DNA of 64,000 nt from Bacteroidota bacterium (GCA_020161835.1 JAIUNL010000008.1:1-64000), one strand, 5' to 3'; shown: positions 8,648 through 18,183, counted from the first letter of the stretch. A program made the numbers and translations. The notes: a model not told the origin generated them from the letters alone.

Positions 8648-10174
8648 TTAATTGATTTGTAATGGGGGTAGAAAAATTTCAGGGAACTTTTTTCGTACAA
8701 ATTGTGAAAATCCTCCATTCATTTCACCCGGAACAGAATCAAAAGAAGACTTCAAGTCCCTCAAAACTGCTTCTGCTTTAAATCCTTCTGGCGGATTTTC
8801 CCAAATTGATTCGTTTGTCAGAAGTAAAGTATCAGGATATACGGGGATTATGCCTGAATAGGCAGATGCATAAAACTGGAAATCCCGGTAAATGAACCAG
8901 GCTTCTGGTGAACCCAGGATAACTGAGCTTTTATTCAGATTGACAAGTTTCAAGTTCTGGCTTTGCTCAATCCTTTCTGAGAATTCCAAAATGGATTCAG
9001 AATGGCCAGCCAGGTAATTCACCTTCCATAAGGAAAACACCATGATGATCAGACCAGCCAAAAGGGGTAACAGAATATGTTTATTTCTGATCAGTTCAGA
9101 AAGTCCCCAAACCAGAAAAATGGCGTAAAAAACTGTGTAATGCTGATTTCCTTTTGGATTTAAAAAATCCGCCAGAAAGATCCAACCAATCAGAGCAGGC
9201 AGAAACCACAATTTTTTCTTCCATGAAACCCAAATAACGCCAGAAAGCAGGAGCATCCAGCAACTAATTTCGGCAACTCTCGACCAAACCAGGTTATAAC
9301 CTTCATCCCCGGGAAGTTGAAGCCTGAAATTAAAAAGTTGGGTCAGTGCAGATCCGGAGGTAGCTGCCACTCCGCCCTGAATATTTCCAATAAACCCGGT
9401 AAGGGTTCCGGGATGAAGTGTCAGGTAAAAGATAACAGCAATTGAACCAGAGACAATGTTGATGACAACAAAACGCCAGATTTGAGTTTGAAGATTGGGT
9501 TTTAACTGATTGTTTGGACCGCCACTTTTTTTGTATGGATCCTGAATTCCGTCGGTGGCCGGATCTTCGACTTTCGGGATGACATTATTATTTATTTTCC
9601 CAAACCTGAAAATAAGTATCCAGATGAAGGGAATAAGAAGAACCGCAGACGGATGAATTTCGATACAGAGAAAGGAAATTAAAACCGGAATAAACCTGTG
9701 CCCGGATACTGCAAGCCATGACACTCCACCGGCAATCATAAAAAGAAATGTTTCCGGACGGATAAATCCGCCAGCCAGAAGAAGTGGTTCGGAAATCATG
9801 AGTGTTAAAGTCAGCAGAGCAGAAGCCATTTTTGACAATCCGGATTTCAGGAAAGCAGCAAAAAACATCCATCCACCCAGAAAAAGAAAAATCCGGCTTA
9901 ACAGCAAAGCGGGGAGTAAATCCCAACCGAAAGAACCAAACCAAAGAGAATAAAGCGGTACGAGACTTTTGCCAAACCAGGGAAGTGCGCCGTTACCTGA
10001 ACCGAATGTAATATCCGGCGGAAGGTTTTTTACCAGTGGATTGTAATACATAGAAAGATACCAGGCGTTATCCACATTCCAGGGGATGAGCTGCCAGGGA
10101 AGTAGGAGAATCAGGATCAAACCGGAGAAAAGTAAAGCTGCTGAGGAAGTTGGTTTGAAGAGAAATAAATTCAT
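8648..10174 (-). CDS. Polytopic membrane protein, probable GT-C-type glycosyltransferase
   Basis: Start at 10174 (MNLFLFKP) chosen because it leads straight into the first membrane segment; an upstream ATG at 10213 would add 13 polar residues. About 508 residues with roughly nine to eleven hydrophobic segments. The first periplasmic loop has NVDNAWYLSMYYNPL, the place where PMT/ArnT-like GT-C enzymes carry their catalytic acidic residue, followed by YSLWFGSFGWDLLPALLLSR. The C-terminal soluble part (about 425-508) is non-membrane. The likely role is transfer of a sugar from a polyprenyl-phosphate donor; donor and acceptor are unknown. It stands alone, flanked by palindromic repeats. Confidence 0.6.
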   Translation of the reverse strand: MNLFLFKPTSSAALLFSGLILILLLPWQLIPWNVDNAWYLSMYYNPLVKNLPPDITFGSGNGALPWFGKSLVPLYSLWFGSFGWDLLPALLLSRIFLFLGGWMFFAAFLKSGLSKMASALLTLTLMISEPLLLAGGFIRPETFLFMIAGGVSWLAVSGHRFIPVLISFLCIEIHPSAVLLIPFIWILIFRFGKINNNVIPKVEDPATDGIQDPYKKSGGPNNQLKPNLQTQIWRFVVINIVSGSIAVIFYLTLHPGTLTGFIGNIQGGVAATSGSALTQLFNFRLQLPGDEGYNLVWSRVAEISCWMLLLSGVIWVSWKKKLWFLPALIGWIFLADFLNPKGNQHYTVFYAIFLVWGLSELIRNKHILLPLLAGLIIMVFSLWKVNYLAGHSESILEFSERIEQSQNLKLVNLNKSSVILGSPEAWFIYRDFQFYASAYSGIIPVYPDTLLLTNESIWENPPEGFKAEAVLRDLKSSFDSVPGEMNGGFSQFVRKKFPEIFLPPLQIN

Positions 10175-10269
10175 TTTACCACAACGTTCACAAAGGTTTA
10201 GACTAGAACACAAAGGAATTTTTGGTAAAATACGAATTAAAGCGGATAAAGGCAGGATGGAGGGAAAGG

Positions 10270-10297
10270 TGAGCTTCGCAGAACTTCGCTAGCCAAC
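10270..10297. repeat. Dispersed TGAGCTTCGCAGAACT element
   Basis: TGAGCTTCGCAGAACTTCGC with flanking bases is a near copy of the sequence at 3018-3045. Both copies are intergenic. Function unknown. Confidence 0.5.
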
Positions 10298-10330
10298 TTC
10301 CCGGCTGGGATAATAAACCGATTCGGGAGG

Positions 10331-10410
10331 GATGGATCCCGGCTCTGTGGCCGGGATGACATCTTTAATTCAAAATCAGGGGATGGATCCCCGCCTTCGC
10401 GGGGATGACA
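10331..10410. repeat. Two REP-like GGATCC...GGGATGAC palindromes
   Basis: 10331-10360 forms GGATCCCGGC...GCCGGGATGAC. 10381-10410 forms GGATCCCCGC...GCGGGGATGAC. The same outline (GGATC-CCGG/CGCC...GGATGACA) recurs at 15226-15255, 18001-18067, 20651-20766 and 34781-34864. These are dispersed intergenic palindromes. Confidence 0.8.
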
Positions 10411-10470
10411 ACTATACATTAAATATATATTTACCTCTGCGCTCTCAGCGCCCCTGCGGTAAATTTACTT

Positions 10471-12489
10471 TTACCAGATTTTCACTCTGATGTCAGCACC
10501 ACGATACAGTTTATCGGTTTCTTTGACATCGAAGGCTTTGTAAAATCCTTCAAGGTTAGCAACGATACCATTGCAACGATATTCACTGGGTGAGTGCGGA
10601 TCAGTCATAATCCGGTTTCTGAGTTCATCCTCACGGTATTTTCTTCTCCAGATCTGTGCCCAACCCAGATAAAAACGCTGATCGCCGGTAAAACCATCAA
10701 TAACAGAAGCAGGTTTTCCGTTCAGAGAAATTTCATAGGCAGTGTGTGAAACAGTAAGTCCAGCCAGATCGCCAATATTTTCACCGAGAGTAAACCGGCC
10801 ATTGATTTTCATCGTATCAATGGGTGAGAATTGGTCATATTGAGCAACCAGCATATCCGCACGTTTATTGTATTCATCGGCATCTTTTTCAGTCCACCAG
10901 TCACGAAGAACGCCTTTTCCATCAAATAAACGACCCTGATCATCGAAGCCGTGGCTGATTTCGTGTCCGATTACCGCACCGATTGCACCATAATTGACGG
11001 CATCATCAGCTTCAAGATCGAAGAAAGGCGGCTGAAGAATAGCGGCAGGAAATACGATTTCATTGGCTACCGGATTGTAATATGCATTCACGGTTTGTGG
11101 TGTCATAAACCATTCAGTTTTATCAATAGGTTTGCCCAATTTTTCAACATTTTCCTTGAATTGGAATTCGGTTGACCGCATTACATTTCCAACCAGATCA
11201 CCTTTTTTGATTTCAAGCTTGCTGTAATCTTTCCATTTATCAGGATACCCAATTTTGGTGGTAAAGTTTGCAAGTTTATCCAACGCCTGAACTTTGGTCT
11301 CTTCACTCATCCAATCCAGTTTTTCGATGCGGATTTTCATGGCAGCCTTCAGGTTGTTCACCAGATCGGTCATCCGTTTTTTCGCTTCCGGTTTGAAGTG
11401 CTTTGACACATACACTTTTCCGGCAGCTTCACCGAGATTTTGGTCGATCAGGGTTACACCACGTTTCCATCTTGGCTGCATTTGCTGAACACCACGGAGT
11501 GTTTTGCTGTAAAATTCAAAATTTGCCTCAACAAAAGGAGAACTCAGGTATTCTGCATAATCACGAACAACTTTGGCTGTGAGGTAGGTTTTCCAGTCTT
11601 CGACGGGATATTTAGACAGAACTTTATTCATCCCTTCGAGATAGGAAGGCTGACTGACCACATAGTCTGTCGGGATTGAAACACCCGATTCTTTGGCGAA
11701 AACTTTCCAGTCAAAAGCTGGCGTTGCAGAATTTAACTGGTCAATTGTGTATTTATTGTAGGTTTTTTCACGGTCACGGTTTTGAACCCGGGTCCAGTGA
11801 TATTCTGCAAGATCGGTTTCAATAGCAAGCACTTTTTCTGCGGCTGATTTTGCATTCTTTTCACCGGCAAGCGACAAAAGTTTTTCCAGATAAGCCACAT
11901 AGGCAGTCCGGTATCCAACAAATTTATCTTCCTTTTTGAAATAATAGTCACGGTCAGGAAGTCCTAATCCGCTTTGATTAACGTAAGGAATGTAAACTTC
12001 GGGGTTTTTCTCATCCTGTCCGACATAGAAGGAAACGGGAATCTGAACACCTGATCTGTAAAGAGATGCGAAAAGTTTGGTTAGATCCTTTGAAGATTTC
12101 AGGTTTTTGATTTTGGCGAGTTCATTTTTAAGAGGTTTTATTCCCGCTTTTTCGATTGAAACGGTATCCATGAAACTGTTATACAAATCACCAACCAATT
12201 GAGGTTCTGTTCCTTTTTTGTTGGATTTAGCTGAAGCTGATTCTTCAATAATGGCTCTGAGATCACGTTCTGCCTGATCAGCAAGTGCAGAAAATGAGCC
12301 GTAATTCGATTTATCTGCGGGAATTTGTGTTTTGTTTAGCCAGGTTCCGTTTACGTACCGGTAAAAATCATCCTGCGGGCGGACGGATGTATCAAAATTG
12401 GATTTATCAATACCGGATTTCAGTTGGGCTGATACAGGAAGGGCTGTAAGTAAAGCCAGTCCGGCAAGCAGCAGGTGGGTTTTGCGCAT
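10471..12489 (-). CDS. M13 family zinc metallopeptidase (neprilysin-like)
   Basis: A secreted or periplasmic endopeptidase acting on peptides. The start at 12489 (MRKTHLLLAG) has GAGGAG six bases upstream; a second ATG two codons earlier touches that site directly and is less likely. Signal peptide about 1-20 (ALPVSAQ). The M13 N-terminal domain follows (DDFYRYVNGTWL, DRDYYF). The catalytic half carries NAYYNP..NEIVFPAAILQPPFFD, the zinc motif HEISH (about residues 509-513) with GFDDQGR, and the third ligand in ENIGDLAGL. The C-terminus ends in IW as is common in the family. At 672 residues it is full length. No operon partner. Confidence 0.95.
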   Translation of the reverse strand: MRKTHLLLAGLALLTALPVSAQLKSGIDKSNFDTSVRPQDDFYRYVNGTWLNKTQIPADKSNYGSFSALADQAERDLRAIIEESASAKSNKKGTEPQLVGDLYNSFMDTVSIEKAGIKPLKNELAKIKNLKSSKDLTKLFASLYRSGVQIPVSFYVGQDEKNPEVYIPYVNQSGLGLPDRDYYFKKEDKFVGYRTAYVAYLEKLLSLAGEKNAKSAAEKVLAIETDLAEYHWTRVQNRDREKTYNKYTIDQLNSATPAFDWKVFAKESGVSIPTDYVVSQPSYLEGMNKVLSKYPVEDWKTYLTAKVVRDYAEYLSSPFVEANFEFYSKTLRGVQQMQPRWKRGVTLIDQNLGEAAGKVYVSKHFKPEAKKRMTDLVNNLKAAMKIRIEKLDWMSEETKVQALDKLANFTTKIGYPDKWKDYSKLEIKKGDLVGNVMRSTEFQFKENVEKLGKPIDKTEWFMTPQTVNAYYNPVANEIVFPAAILQPPFFDLEADDAVNYGAIGAVIGHEISHGFDDQGRLFDGKGVLRDWWTEKDADEYNKRADMLVAQYDQFSPIDTMKINGRFTLGENIGDLAGLTVSHTAYEISLNGKPASVIDGFTGDQRFYLGWAQIWRRKYREDELRNRIMTDPHSPSEYRCNGIVANLEGFYKAFDVKETDKLYRGADIRVKIW

Positions 12490-12944
12490 GAACATCTCCT
12501 CAAGAATTTAGAAAGAGCGAACATACGGCAGAGAGTGGGCAGAAGTTGCAAATGGAACTTAGAATTAGTGGAAAATAATGGAGAAAATGCTTTAACCACA
12601 GAGGAATCAGAGGTTATAACCAGGAGAGTTCCACAGAGAAAGTCAAATTCTGTTTGCTTATAAAAAGTGATTTATACGCAAACAGACTAAAAAACGGGTC
12701 AATAGAAAGTAGTCAAAAAAAAGATTATGAGAATTCAAATTATTTTATAGAATTAAATAAAAAACCGTGCAATTCCTCTGTGAAAAACTCAGTGTAACTC
12801 TGTGTTAAGAGGAATTTTGACTCTGTGTTTAAAATCCCGCCGAAAGTTTAAAAAAGAATAAAAGATAATTAAATCACAATATGATGTTTGAAATAGTCTT
12901 AAATTGGGAACATGTGAGATTTCCAAATCAAAATGAGGTTTATC
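12490..12944. other. Intergenic region with CACAGAG-type low-complexity repeats
   Basis: Divergent upstream region of the peptidase and the FISUMP lipoprotein. 12593-12640 (TTTAACCACAGAGG...TTCCACAGAGAAAG) and 12775-12833 (TCTGTGAAAAACTCAGTGTAAC...) are degenerate copies of CACAGAG/CTCTGTG sequences that recur at 17815-17893 and 18165-18190. The rest is AT-rich, and no gene was recognised. Confidence 0.6.
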
Positions 12945-13955
12945 ATGAAGAATTGGCTTGTTTTCATTAGTTGCCTTGGCTTATTGGGTTTAATTGGATG
13001 TGATAACGAGGAAGACAAAAAAGAAAACCTTGAGCGATTGTTGGGAGACTGGAAATTGGAGTCGGTGAATGGAAGTCCTTCTGAAATTGAAAGTTACTCC
13101 TATTTTAGGGAAAATGGGGTTTACAGGACACTCTACATAGAAGGAACTGATACAACCCGGTTTGCAGGCACTTATGTTTTGAAAGGGGATTCTCTAACCA
13201 TCACGATTCCCGAAATAATGACATCAAAGGGTACCATCGAATTTACTGATGATAATACCATTAAGTCAGTGAGTACAAGAACAGGAACTGGATCTGAAAT
13301 TACGGTTGCCATCATTAAAAAGGTGACAAATGCACCCAAATGGGAAACGACAGTTAAACTTCCGGGAACGGTAAATGACGTCAATGGAAATGTTTACCAC
13401 ACTGTGATTATTGGGAATCAGGAATGGACAATTGAGAATTTCAGAGCCACAAATTACAACGATGGTTTACCTATTACTAAAATAACCGACAATGCCTTAT
13501 GGGGTTCAGCTTCTGCCGGAGCTTATTGTGTTTACAATAATCTTGAAAGTAATGTTGCCACTTATGGAAATCTGTACAACTGGAAAGCCATCAATTCAGG
13601 AAAACTGGCACCAGTTTCAGGTGGATGGAGAATCCCTTCCGCTTCAGATTGGGCTAAACTGATTACCTTTGCGGGTGGTGATACCGTTGCCGGATTAAAA
13701 CTGAAATCTGTTTCTGGTTGGCGGGCAGGACTTGCCGGAACCGATAACTATGGTTTTAAAGGATTACCTGGCGGTTACAGAGGTTATAACGGCACATTTT
13801 TTACAATGAGTGAAAATGGGCATTGGTGGACGACCTCAGACCAGATTACCGGAACTGCAACAGTTTATTCAATGGACTATAGGAACGGTAAAGTACTGAT
13901 GGGCGCAAATGACAAAAAAACGGGGTATTCCATAAGGCTCGTCAGGGACCGGTAG
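12945..13955 (+). CDS. FISUMP-domain lipoprotein
   Basis: 336 residues from ATG 12945, which has GAGGT five bases upstream; an ATG four codons earlier lacks one. Lipobox LLGLIGC at the end of the signal peptide. About 25-130 is lipocalin-like (LLGDWKLESVNG, FAGTYVLKGDSLTITI). About 145-336 is the Fibrobacter succinogenes major paralogous domain: DVNGNVYHTVIIGNQEWTIENF, YGNLYNWKA, GWRIPSASDWAKL, GYSIRLVRD. Such proteins are surface or periplasmic and of unknown function. It stands alone and is preceded by a repeat-rich leader. Confidence 0.85.
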   Translation: MKNWLVFISCLGLLGLIGCDNEEDKKENLERLLGDWKLESVNGSPSEIESYSYFRENGVYRTLYIEGTDTTRFAGTYVLKGDSLTITIPEIMTSKGTIEFTDDNTIKSVSTRTGTGSEITVAIIKKVTNAPKWETTVKLPGTVNDVNGNVYHTVIIGNQEWTIENFRATNYNDGLPITKITDNALWGSASAGAYCVYNNLESNVATYGNLYNWKAINSGKLAPVSGGWRIPSASDWAKLITFAGGDTVAGLKLKSVSGWRAGLAGTDNYGFKGLPGGYRGYNGTFFTMSENGHWWTTSDQITGTATVYSMDYRNGKVLMGANDKKTGYSIRLVRDR

Positions 13956-13960
13956 GGAAT

Positions 13961-13994
13961 AGTTATAAGTGATAAGTTATAAGTGGTAAGTAGG
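13961..13994. repeat. AGTTATAAGTGATAAGTGGTAAG low-complexity tract
   Basis: Degenerate direct repeat of (T)TATAAGTGATAAGT/GGTAAGT with a period of about 10 bases, just after the stop codon at 13955. It is the complement of the tracts at 44866-44944 and 48947-49004. Confidence 0.6.
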
Positions 13995-14170
13995 GAAGTC
14001 GAGCAAAGCGGAGACACTGAACTCTTTCGGGGATAAAGAAATTAAACTCCCTCCCCCGATAAAATCGGGATTTACAACTTTTTAAAAGGAGAGCCTGCCC
14101 CGTCCCGAGAATCGGGATCGGGGGGTGGGGGTGGTTTTCCTGCTCTGAGAACCTCAACAATAACGAACTA

Positions 14171-14386
14171 TTACTTTTGGGTTTCTTCTACATATTCAAG
14201 AATATCAGAAGGCTGACAGTTCAGTGCCTTGCAAATAGCTTCCAAAGTGCTAAAGCGTATTGCTTTTGCTTTTCCAGTTTTTAAGATAGAAAGGTTAGAA
14301 AGTGTTAGTTCGACTTTTTCTGATAGCTCATTGAGCGACATTTTTCGTTTTGCCATCATGACATCTAAGTTTACAATAATTGGCAT
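14171..14386 (-). CDS. Small XRE/Cro-type helix-turn-helix regulator (YozG-like)
   Basis: 71 residues, almost entirely a DNA-binding domain: MAKRKMSLNELSEKVELTLSNLSILKTGKAKAIRFSTLEAICKALNCQPSDILEY. This is the compact Cro/C1-type family usually encoded next to a DUF2975 membrane protein. It begins 3 bp after the stop codon of that gene, so the two are co-transcribed. It is a likely repressor of its own operon; a palindrome at 15018-15040 upstream of the pair is a candidate operator. Confidence 0.85.
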   Translation of the reverse strand: MPIIVNLDVMMAKRKMSLNELSEKVELTLSNLSILKTGKAKAIRFSTLEAICKALNCQPSDILEYVEETQK

Positions 14387-14389
14387 TGT

Positions 14390-14926
14390 TTATACCGTTA
14401 AATCGTTTTCATTTTGAATTTCAAGTCCCTTTTTGAATATAGATGCAATAACATAGACTATTGCAGCCATCAATATAAAAGCTTGACTGTCCACCCAGAA
14501 CTGAGCTAATTGGTCGATTTCGTATCCTTGATGTTGTAACTTCTCAGCAGTTTGCCGGGCAAGATAACTTAAAAGCCCAATGGATAGCGTAAAATAACTG
14601 ATTTGTGTGATTTGTTTTGATACAAAACTGTTGAATGGTTTTGACATATCAAGTGAGGTTACAAGCATGCTGACTATATAAAATAAATACGCTTTTAAAA
14701 TGGAGATAACCAATATAAAGCTGTAGATACTGAAAAAAGCCCATTTACTTTGAGCATACATTTCACTTAAATCCAACTTTTGATATAAGTTTTGGACAAA
14801 TTCAGGTTTGTAAAGACTGAATATAAAATTGACAACCAATCCGCCTGCTTCAACGCACAAGCCAGCGAAGATGATCCAGGCTACTACACTTAGGGTTATA
14901 AATACAAAGCTGTTGTTTTTTGCCAT
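14390..14926 (-). CDS. DUF2975 family membrane protein
   Basis: 178 residues with four hydrophobic segments (about 9-31, 63-87, 108-127, 145-165) and the PF-SFVSKQI motif of DUF2975 between the second and third. The function of the family is unknown. It is nearly always paired with a small XRE regulator, as here, where the regulator follows after 3 bp. AAAGG lies upstream of the ATG. Confidence 0.8.
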   Translation of the reverse strand: MAKNNSFVFITLSVVAWIIFAGLCVEAGGLVVNFIFSLYKPEFVQNLYQKLDLSEMYAQSKWAFFSIYSFILVISILKAYLFYIVSMLVTSLDMSKPFNSFVSKQITQISYFTLSIGLLSYLARQTAEKLQHQGYEIDQLAQFWVDSQAFILMAAIVYVIASIFKKGLEIQNENDLTV

Positions 14927-15017
14927 TATTGTTAACCTTTACATTAGTTGATCAAGATATGAGTTGTTTGTGTCAAAGTGAATTCTTTTAGTCTTTCACA
15001 AAGACAAAGATAATATA

Positions 15018-15040
15018 TATTTATTGTAAAACAATAAATA
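15018..15040. promoter_or_regulatory. Candidate operator for the XRE/DUF2975 operon
   Basis: Inverted repeat TATTTATTG-taaaa-CAATAAATA, containing the tight palindrome TATTGTAAAACAATA (15022-15036). A half-copy, ATATTGTAATACA, follows at 15042-15054. It lies about 95 bp upstream of the DUF2975 start. Operator status is inferred from position and symmetry only. Confidence 0.4.
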
Positions 15041-15225
15041 AATATTGTAATACAGATATTATTTATGATAAGCCATTGATTATTTGGACTATTAATAAAA
15101 ACCGACAAAATGTCATTTTGGCCAAAGTTTGATTACAAATCGGAAATCTGGTGAAACCTGGAAATACTTTCGGGTGGGAGGAGGTAGGTGGGGAAGTTAA
15201 AAAGGAAGGGTTTTGGAAAAAAAAG

Positions 15226-15255
15226 CATGGATCCTGGATCAAGTCCGGGATGACA
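15226..15255. repeat. REP-like palindrome
   Basis: CATGGATCCTGGATCAAGTC followed by CGGGATGACA. It matches 18039-18067 and 34781-34809 apart from a CCC/CCT change in one arm. Confidence 0.75.
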
Positions 15256-15299
15256 ACCTCCTCCTACCTCTGTTTCTTGGGGATTTTCGGTCAAAACTA

Positions 15300-16379
15300 T
15301 TATTTACATTTGATGAGAACCAGAGTGAGATCATCATGAGATTCTTTTTCACCTCTGAAGATTTCAAGCTCCTGAACGGCGGCGTTGAGAAGCTGTTCCG
15401 GATTGAATTTTCTCGATTTCATTAAAATGCTCTTTAACCTGTCGATTCCAAATTCCAGCTGATTTTCATTTCTGCATTCTGTTACGCCGTCCGTGTAAAT
15501 CAAAAGCCAGTCACCAGATTCAAATTCAAGTTCAAGGGTTTCCAGATTTACTGAGAAAGTTTTATCCGGATTCATCCCAATAGCCAGGCCTTTGGGTGAT
15601 AACTCTGAAATTTCATCAGTTTGGAGTTTGTAATGAATAAAGGGCAGGTGGCCTGCACGTGCCAATTCAAGTTTTCTGGATTCTGAAATTACGGCAACTG
15701 AGGTTGTGAGGAAAATCTGTCTTGGAAATTGTTTTCTGATGGCTTGATTAAATCCGGAAAGACATGATTTTAATGAGTCAGATTGTTCTGACAAATATTT
15801 GTATAGGGAGATGGCTCTTACCATGTAGAGAGCTGCACCAATTCCTTTTCCGCTGACATCGCCAACGATTACTGCCGTCTGGTTTTCCTTTGTTTTTTCA
15901 AATTGAACAAAATCACCACCAACCGTTGAGGCAGAAATAGACCTGAACGTTACAGTAAAATCATTCAATTCAGGGGGTGCCTGAGGAAGCAAACTTTTCT
16001 GGATTTCAGAAGCAACATCAAGTTCAGTCTTCAGAATGTGTTTATCCGCCAGTTCCATGAATAAAAGAAAGGACGGGATCAGAAAACCGAGCCAGAGAAA
16101 TAAAGTATCACTCTGTAAGAGTCCGATAAGGAAAAGAAAGGATCCAATTGCGAACAGAACCCGTCTCTCCGGCCGCATTTTTGTGAGAAACGAAATCAAT
16201 ATCATTCTGGGGAAGTACCATCCATAATATTTCCAGGATTTTATTGATCCGGTTTTATCAGGTGAATCCTTCAGGTAAAAAGCGACGGTCTTTTTTGCAT
16301 CCTGACTCAGCAACCGCTGAAATTCATCATACGAAAGATCTTTCGTCAGCAACTCATGAATACGTTTGGCAAGATTCAT
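15300..16379 (-). CDS. Membrane-anchored PP2C/SpoIIE-type serine phosphatase
   Basis: 359 residues. The N-terminal ~85 residues are cytoplasmic, followed by two adjacent membrane segments (about 75-115, LFAIGSFLFLIGLL and LFLWLGFLIPSFLLF). The SpoIIE-type phosphatase domain spans about 125-358. Metal-binding motifs are visible: VGGDFVQF, VGDVSGKGIGAAL, YTDGVTE and HDDLTLVLIK, all with their aspartates. Such proteins (RsbU-like) dephosphorylate anti-sigma-factor antagonists. No partner kinase or antagonist gene is adjacent. GAGGA five bases before the ATG fixes the start. Divergently oriented to the MgtC/DUF4010 gene. Confidence 0.9.
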   Translation of the reverse strand: MNLAKRIHELLTKDLSYDEFQRLLSQDAKKTVAFYLKDSPDKTGSIKSWKYYGWYFPRMILISFLTKMRPERRVLFAIGSFLFLIGLLQSDTLFLWLGFLIPSFLLFMELADKHILKTELDVASEIQKSLLPQAPPELNDFTVTFRSISASTVGGDFVQFEKTKENQTAVIVGDVSGKGIGAALYMVRAISLYKYLSEQSDSLKSCLSGFNQAIRKQFPRQIFLTTSVAVISESRKLELARAGHLPFIHYKLQTDEISELSPKGLAIGMNPDKTFSVNLETLELEFESGDWLLIYTDGVTECRNENQLEFGIDRLKSILMKSRKFNPEQLLNAAVQELEIFRGEKESHDDLTLVLIKCK

Positions 16380-16545
16380 TGATCCTCAGCAATTTGTTTC
16401 AAGTTACAACCTTTGATTATAAGGAAGAAATGAAAGTAGTACGCAAATTTTGGTTTTTTGTTCTTGGTATTTGATTTTTTAGTACCTTTAAGAGGTAATA
16501 AAATGATCTGAACCAAAATAAAAGACCTTTGCAAAGGATTATGAA

Positions 16546-17796
16546 ATGGAAATTCTATCTGATCTTGCCATTGTCATTGGAATGGGTTTACTCATTGGCC
16601 TTGAAAGGGAATACAGTCATTTAGTTCCCGGGCAGGGTTTGTTTGCCGGCGTCCGTACCTTTCCGCTGGTGTGTTTGCTTGGATATTTAAGTGCATTACT
16701 TGGCAAATCTGAAGGATATTGGATTTTTGCCATTGCCTTTCTTGCGGTGATTGCACTGGTTTCTATTTCCTACTTTACACTGAGTCAGCGGAATGATATT
16801 GGTGCAACCACAGAAGTTTCTTTCATTCTCACTTTTATTTTGGGTGCTTTGGTTTTTCGTGGAGAAGTTCTCCTCGCCGTTTCTGCCGCCGTCCTGATTA
16901 CCGTTTTGCTTTCAATCAAACTTCAGGTTTTGTCGGCACTCGGAAAATTTGGTCAGCCTGATTTTTTTGCACTTTTAAAGTTTGTGATCATGGCTGCGAT
17001 TATTCTCCCGGTTTTGCCTGATACACAAACCGGCCCTTACCTTGCTATCAATCCGAGGCAAATTGGCTATGTCATTGTGTTGATTTCGGGAATCAGCTTT
17101 TTCGGATATGTACTCACGAAACTCAAAGGCTCAGATAAAGGGATTCAGTTTGCTGCCATGTTGGGCGGAATCGTTTCAAGTACTGCATTGACCTGGGATT
17201 TCAGTAAAAAAAGCAGGGAAGACCCGGATCATGCTTCCCAATATGCAACCGGAATTGTTCTTGCCTGTTCAATTATGTACCTCAGGGTTCTACTAATTGT
17301 TTACCTTTTAAATCCGGCTTTGGGCGTATATCTGAGTTTACCGGCAGGACTTCTTGGCGTTGGCGGCCTTTTTACCGGAAAGTGGCTGATGAAGGGTACA
17401 GAGATTAAACCCTCGCAAGAGACGTTTACCATTTCAAATCCGCTGAACATCAGAAATGCCGTCACTTTTGCTGTCCTTTTTTCAGTAGTAGGAATTTTGG
17501 TCCAGGCCGGGAAATCGATGTTTGGTGAAAGTGGGATTTTTCTGGTTGGTGCGCTTTCAGGACTCACTGATGTGGATGCGATTGTGCTTTCGATGGTTAA
17601 TTATGCTGGCTCTGATGCAATTTTGGCCAAGGTGGCTGTCGTTACCATGCTGATAGGAATGACAGTCAACACATTATTTAAATTTTCCCTTGCTCTTTTT
17701 AACGGAAATGGCGCAATGAAAAAGATTATCTGGAAGGGTGTTGGTTCGCTGATTTTGGGAAGTGCGATGGCAGTTGTGGTCATCTGGCTGGTTTAA
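16546..17796 (+). CDS. MgtC/SapB and DUF4010 domain membrane protein
   Basis: 416 residues, about twelve hydrophobic segments. Residues 1-135 are the MgtC/SapB domain with the signature GLLIGLEREY and GVRTFPLV. About 180-410 is DUF4010, with MLGGIVSSTALTWDFS and GALSGLTDVDAIVLSMV. The family is broadly linked to Mg2+ or envelope homeostasis, but the two-domain form has no settled function. AAAGGA precedes the ATG. Divergent from the phosphatase gene. Confidence 0.9.
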   Translation: MEILSDLAIVIGMGLLIGLEREYSHLVPGQGLFAGVRTFPLVCLLGYLSALLGKSEGYWIFAIAFLAVIALVSISYFTLSQRNDIGATTEVSFILTFILGALVFRGEVLLAVSAAVLITVLLSIKLQVLSALGKFGQPDFFALLKFVIMAAIILPVLPDTQTGPYLAINPRQIGYVIVLISGISFFGYVLTKLKGSDKGIQFAAMLGGIVSSTALTWDFSKKSREDPDHASQYATGIVLACSIMYLRVLLIVYLLNPALGVYLSLPAGLLGVGGLFTGKWLMKGTEIKPSQETFTISNPLNIRNAVTFAVLFSVVGILVQAGKSMFGESGIFLVGALSGLTDVDAIVLSMVNYAGSDAILAKVAVVTMLIGMTVNTLFKFSLALFNGNGAMKKIIWKGVGSLILGSAMAVVVIWLV

Positions 17797-18183
17797 ACGG
17801 GGGAGCCCCCTAAGGCACAAAGACGCAAGGAAATCATTTACCAGAGAGGAATTCTCTTACCACTGAGGTCCACTGAGTTTTTCACAGAGTGAATAAGGGG
17901 AGTTATTTTAATGAAGAATTTAAAACAAATTTCTTATTGGTTCTCCTGTTCTCGTTTTTTAATCATTGGGGGTAATTTCCCCGCTGCTTGCGGCGCCCAC
18001 TGTCATCCCCGCGAAGGCGGGGATCCAGTTTAGAAGGCATGGATCCCGGATCAAGTCCGGGATGACAACGTTATCTTCGTTTGAATTAGATACCCTGCTG
18101 TTTGTGGCAGGGTTGTTCATTTATTGCGTTAGTAACAATTTGCATAAACCTAAGCCATTAAAACAACTTAGTGTAACTCTGTT
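17797..18183. other. Repeat-filled intergenic region, no gene
   Basis: Contains CACAGAG/CTCAGTGG-type tracts (17815-17893 and 18165-18190) and two adjacent REP-like palindromes (18001-18027 and 18039-18067). An open frame across the palindromes (17966-18247) is made of repeat sequence and is not a gene. Confidence 0.6.
18001..18067. repeat. Tandem pair of REP-like palindromes
   Basis: First unit 18001-18027 (TGTCATCCCCGCGAAGGCGG...) and second unit 18039-18067 (ATGGATCCCGGATCAAGTCC...). They are the two subtypes of the element and lie in opposite orientation. The same two-subtype pairing occurs at 34781-34864. Confidence 0.8.

Larger units (their letters stand above)
14927..15299. other. Upstream region of the DUF2975/XRE operon with a REP-like repeat
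   Basis: Contains the AT-rich palindrome at 15018-15040 and the REP-like palindrome at 15226-15255. 15120-15225 is G/A-rich with a GGTGGGGAAGTT tract. No supported gene: open frames here overlap the repeats and lack ribosome binding sites. Confidence 0.6.

Noticed and set aside
15151..15425. Two overlapping open frames upstream of the phosphatase gene end
   Set aside because: They are built on a REP-like palindrome and the antisense of the phosphatase 3' end, with no ribosome binding site.
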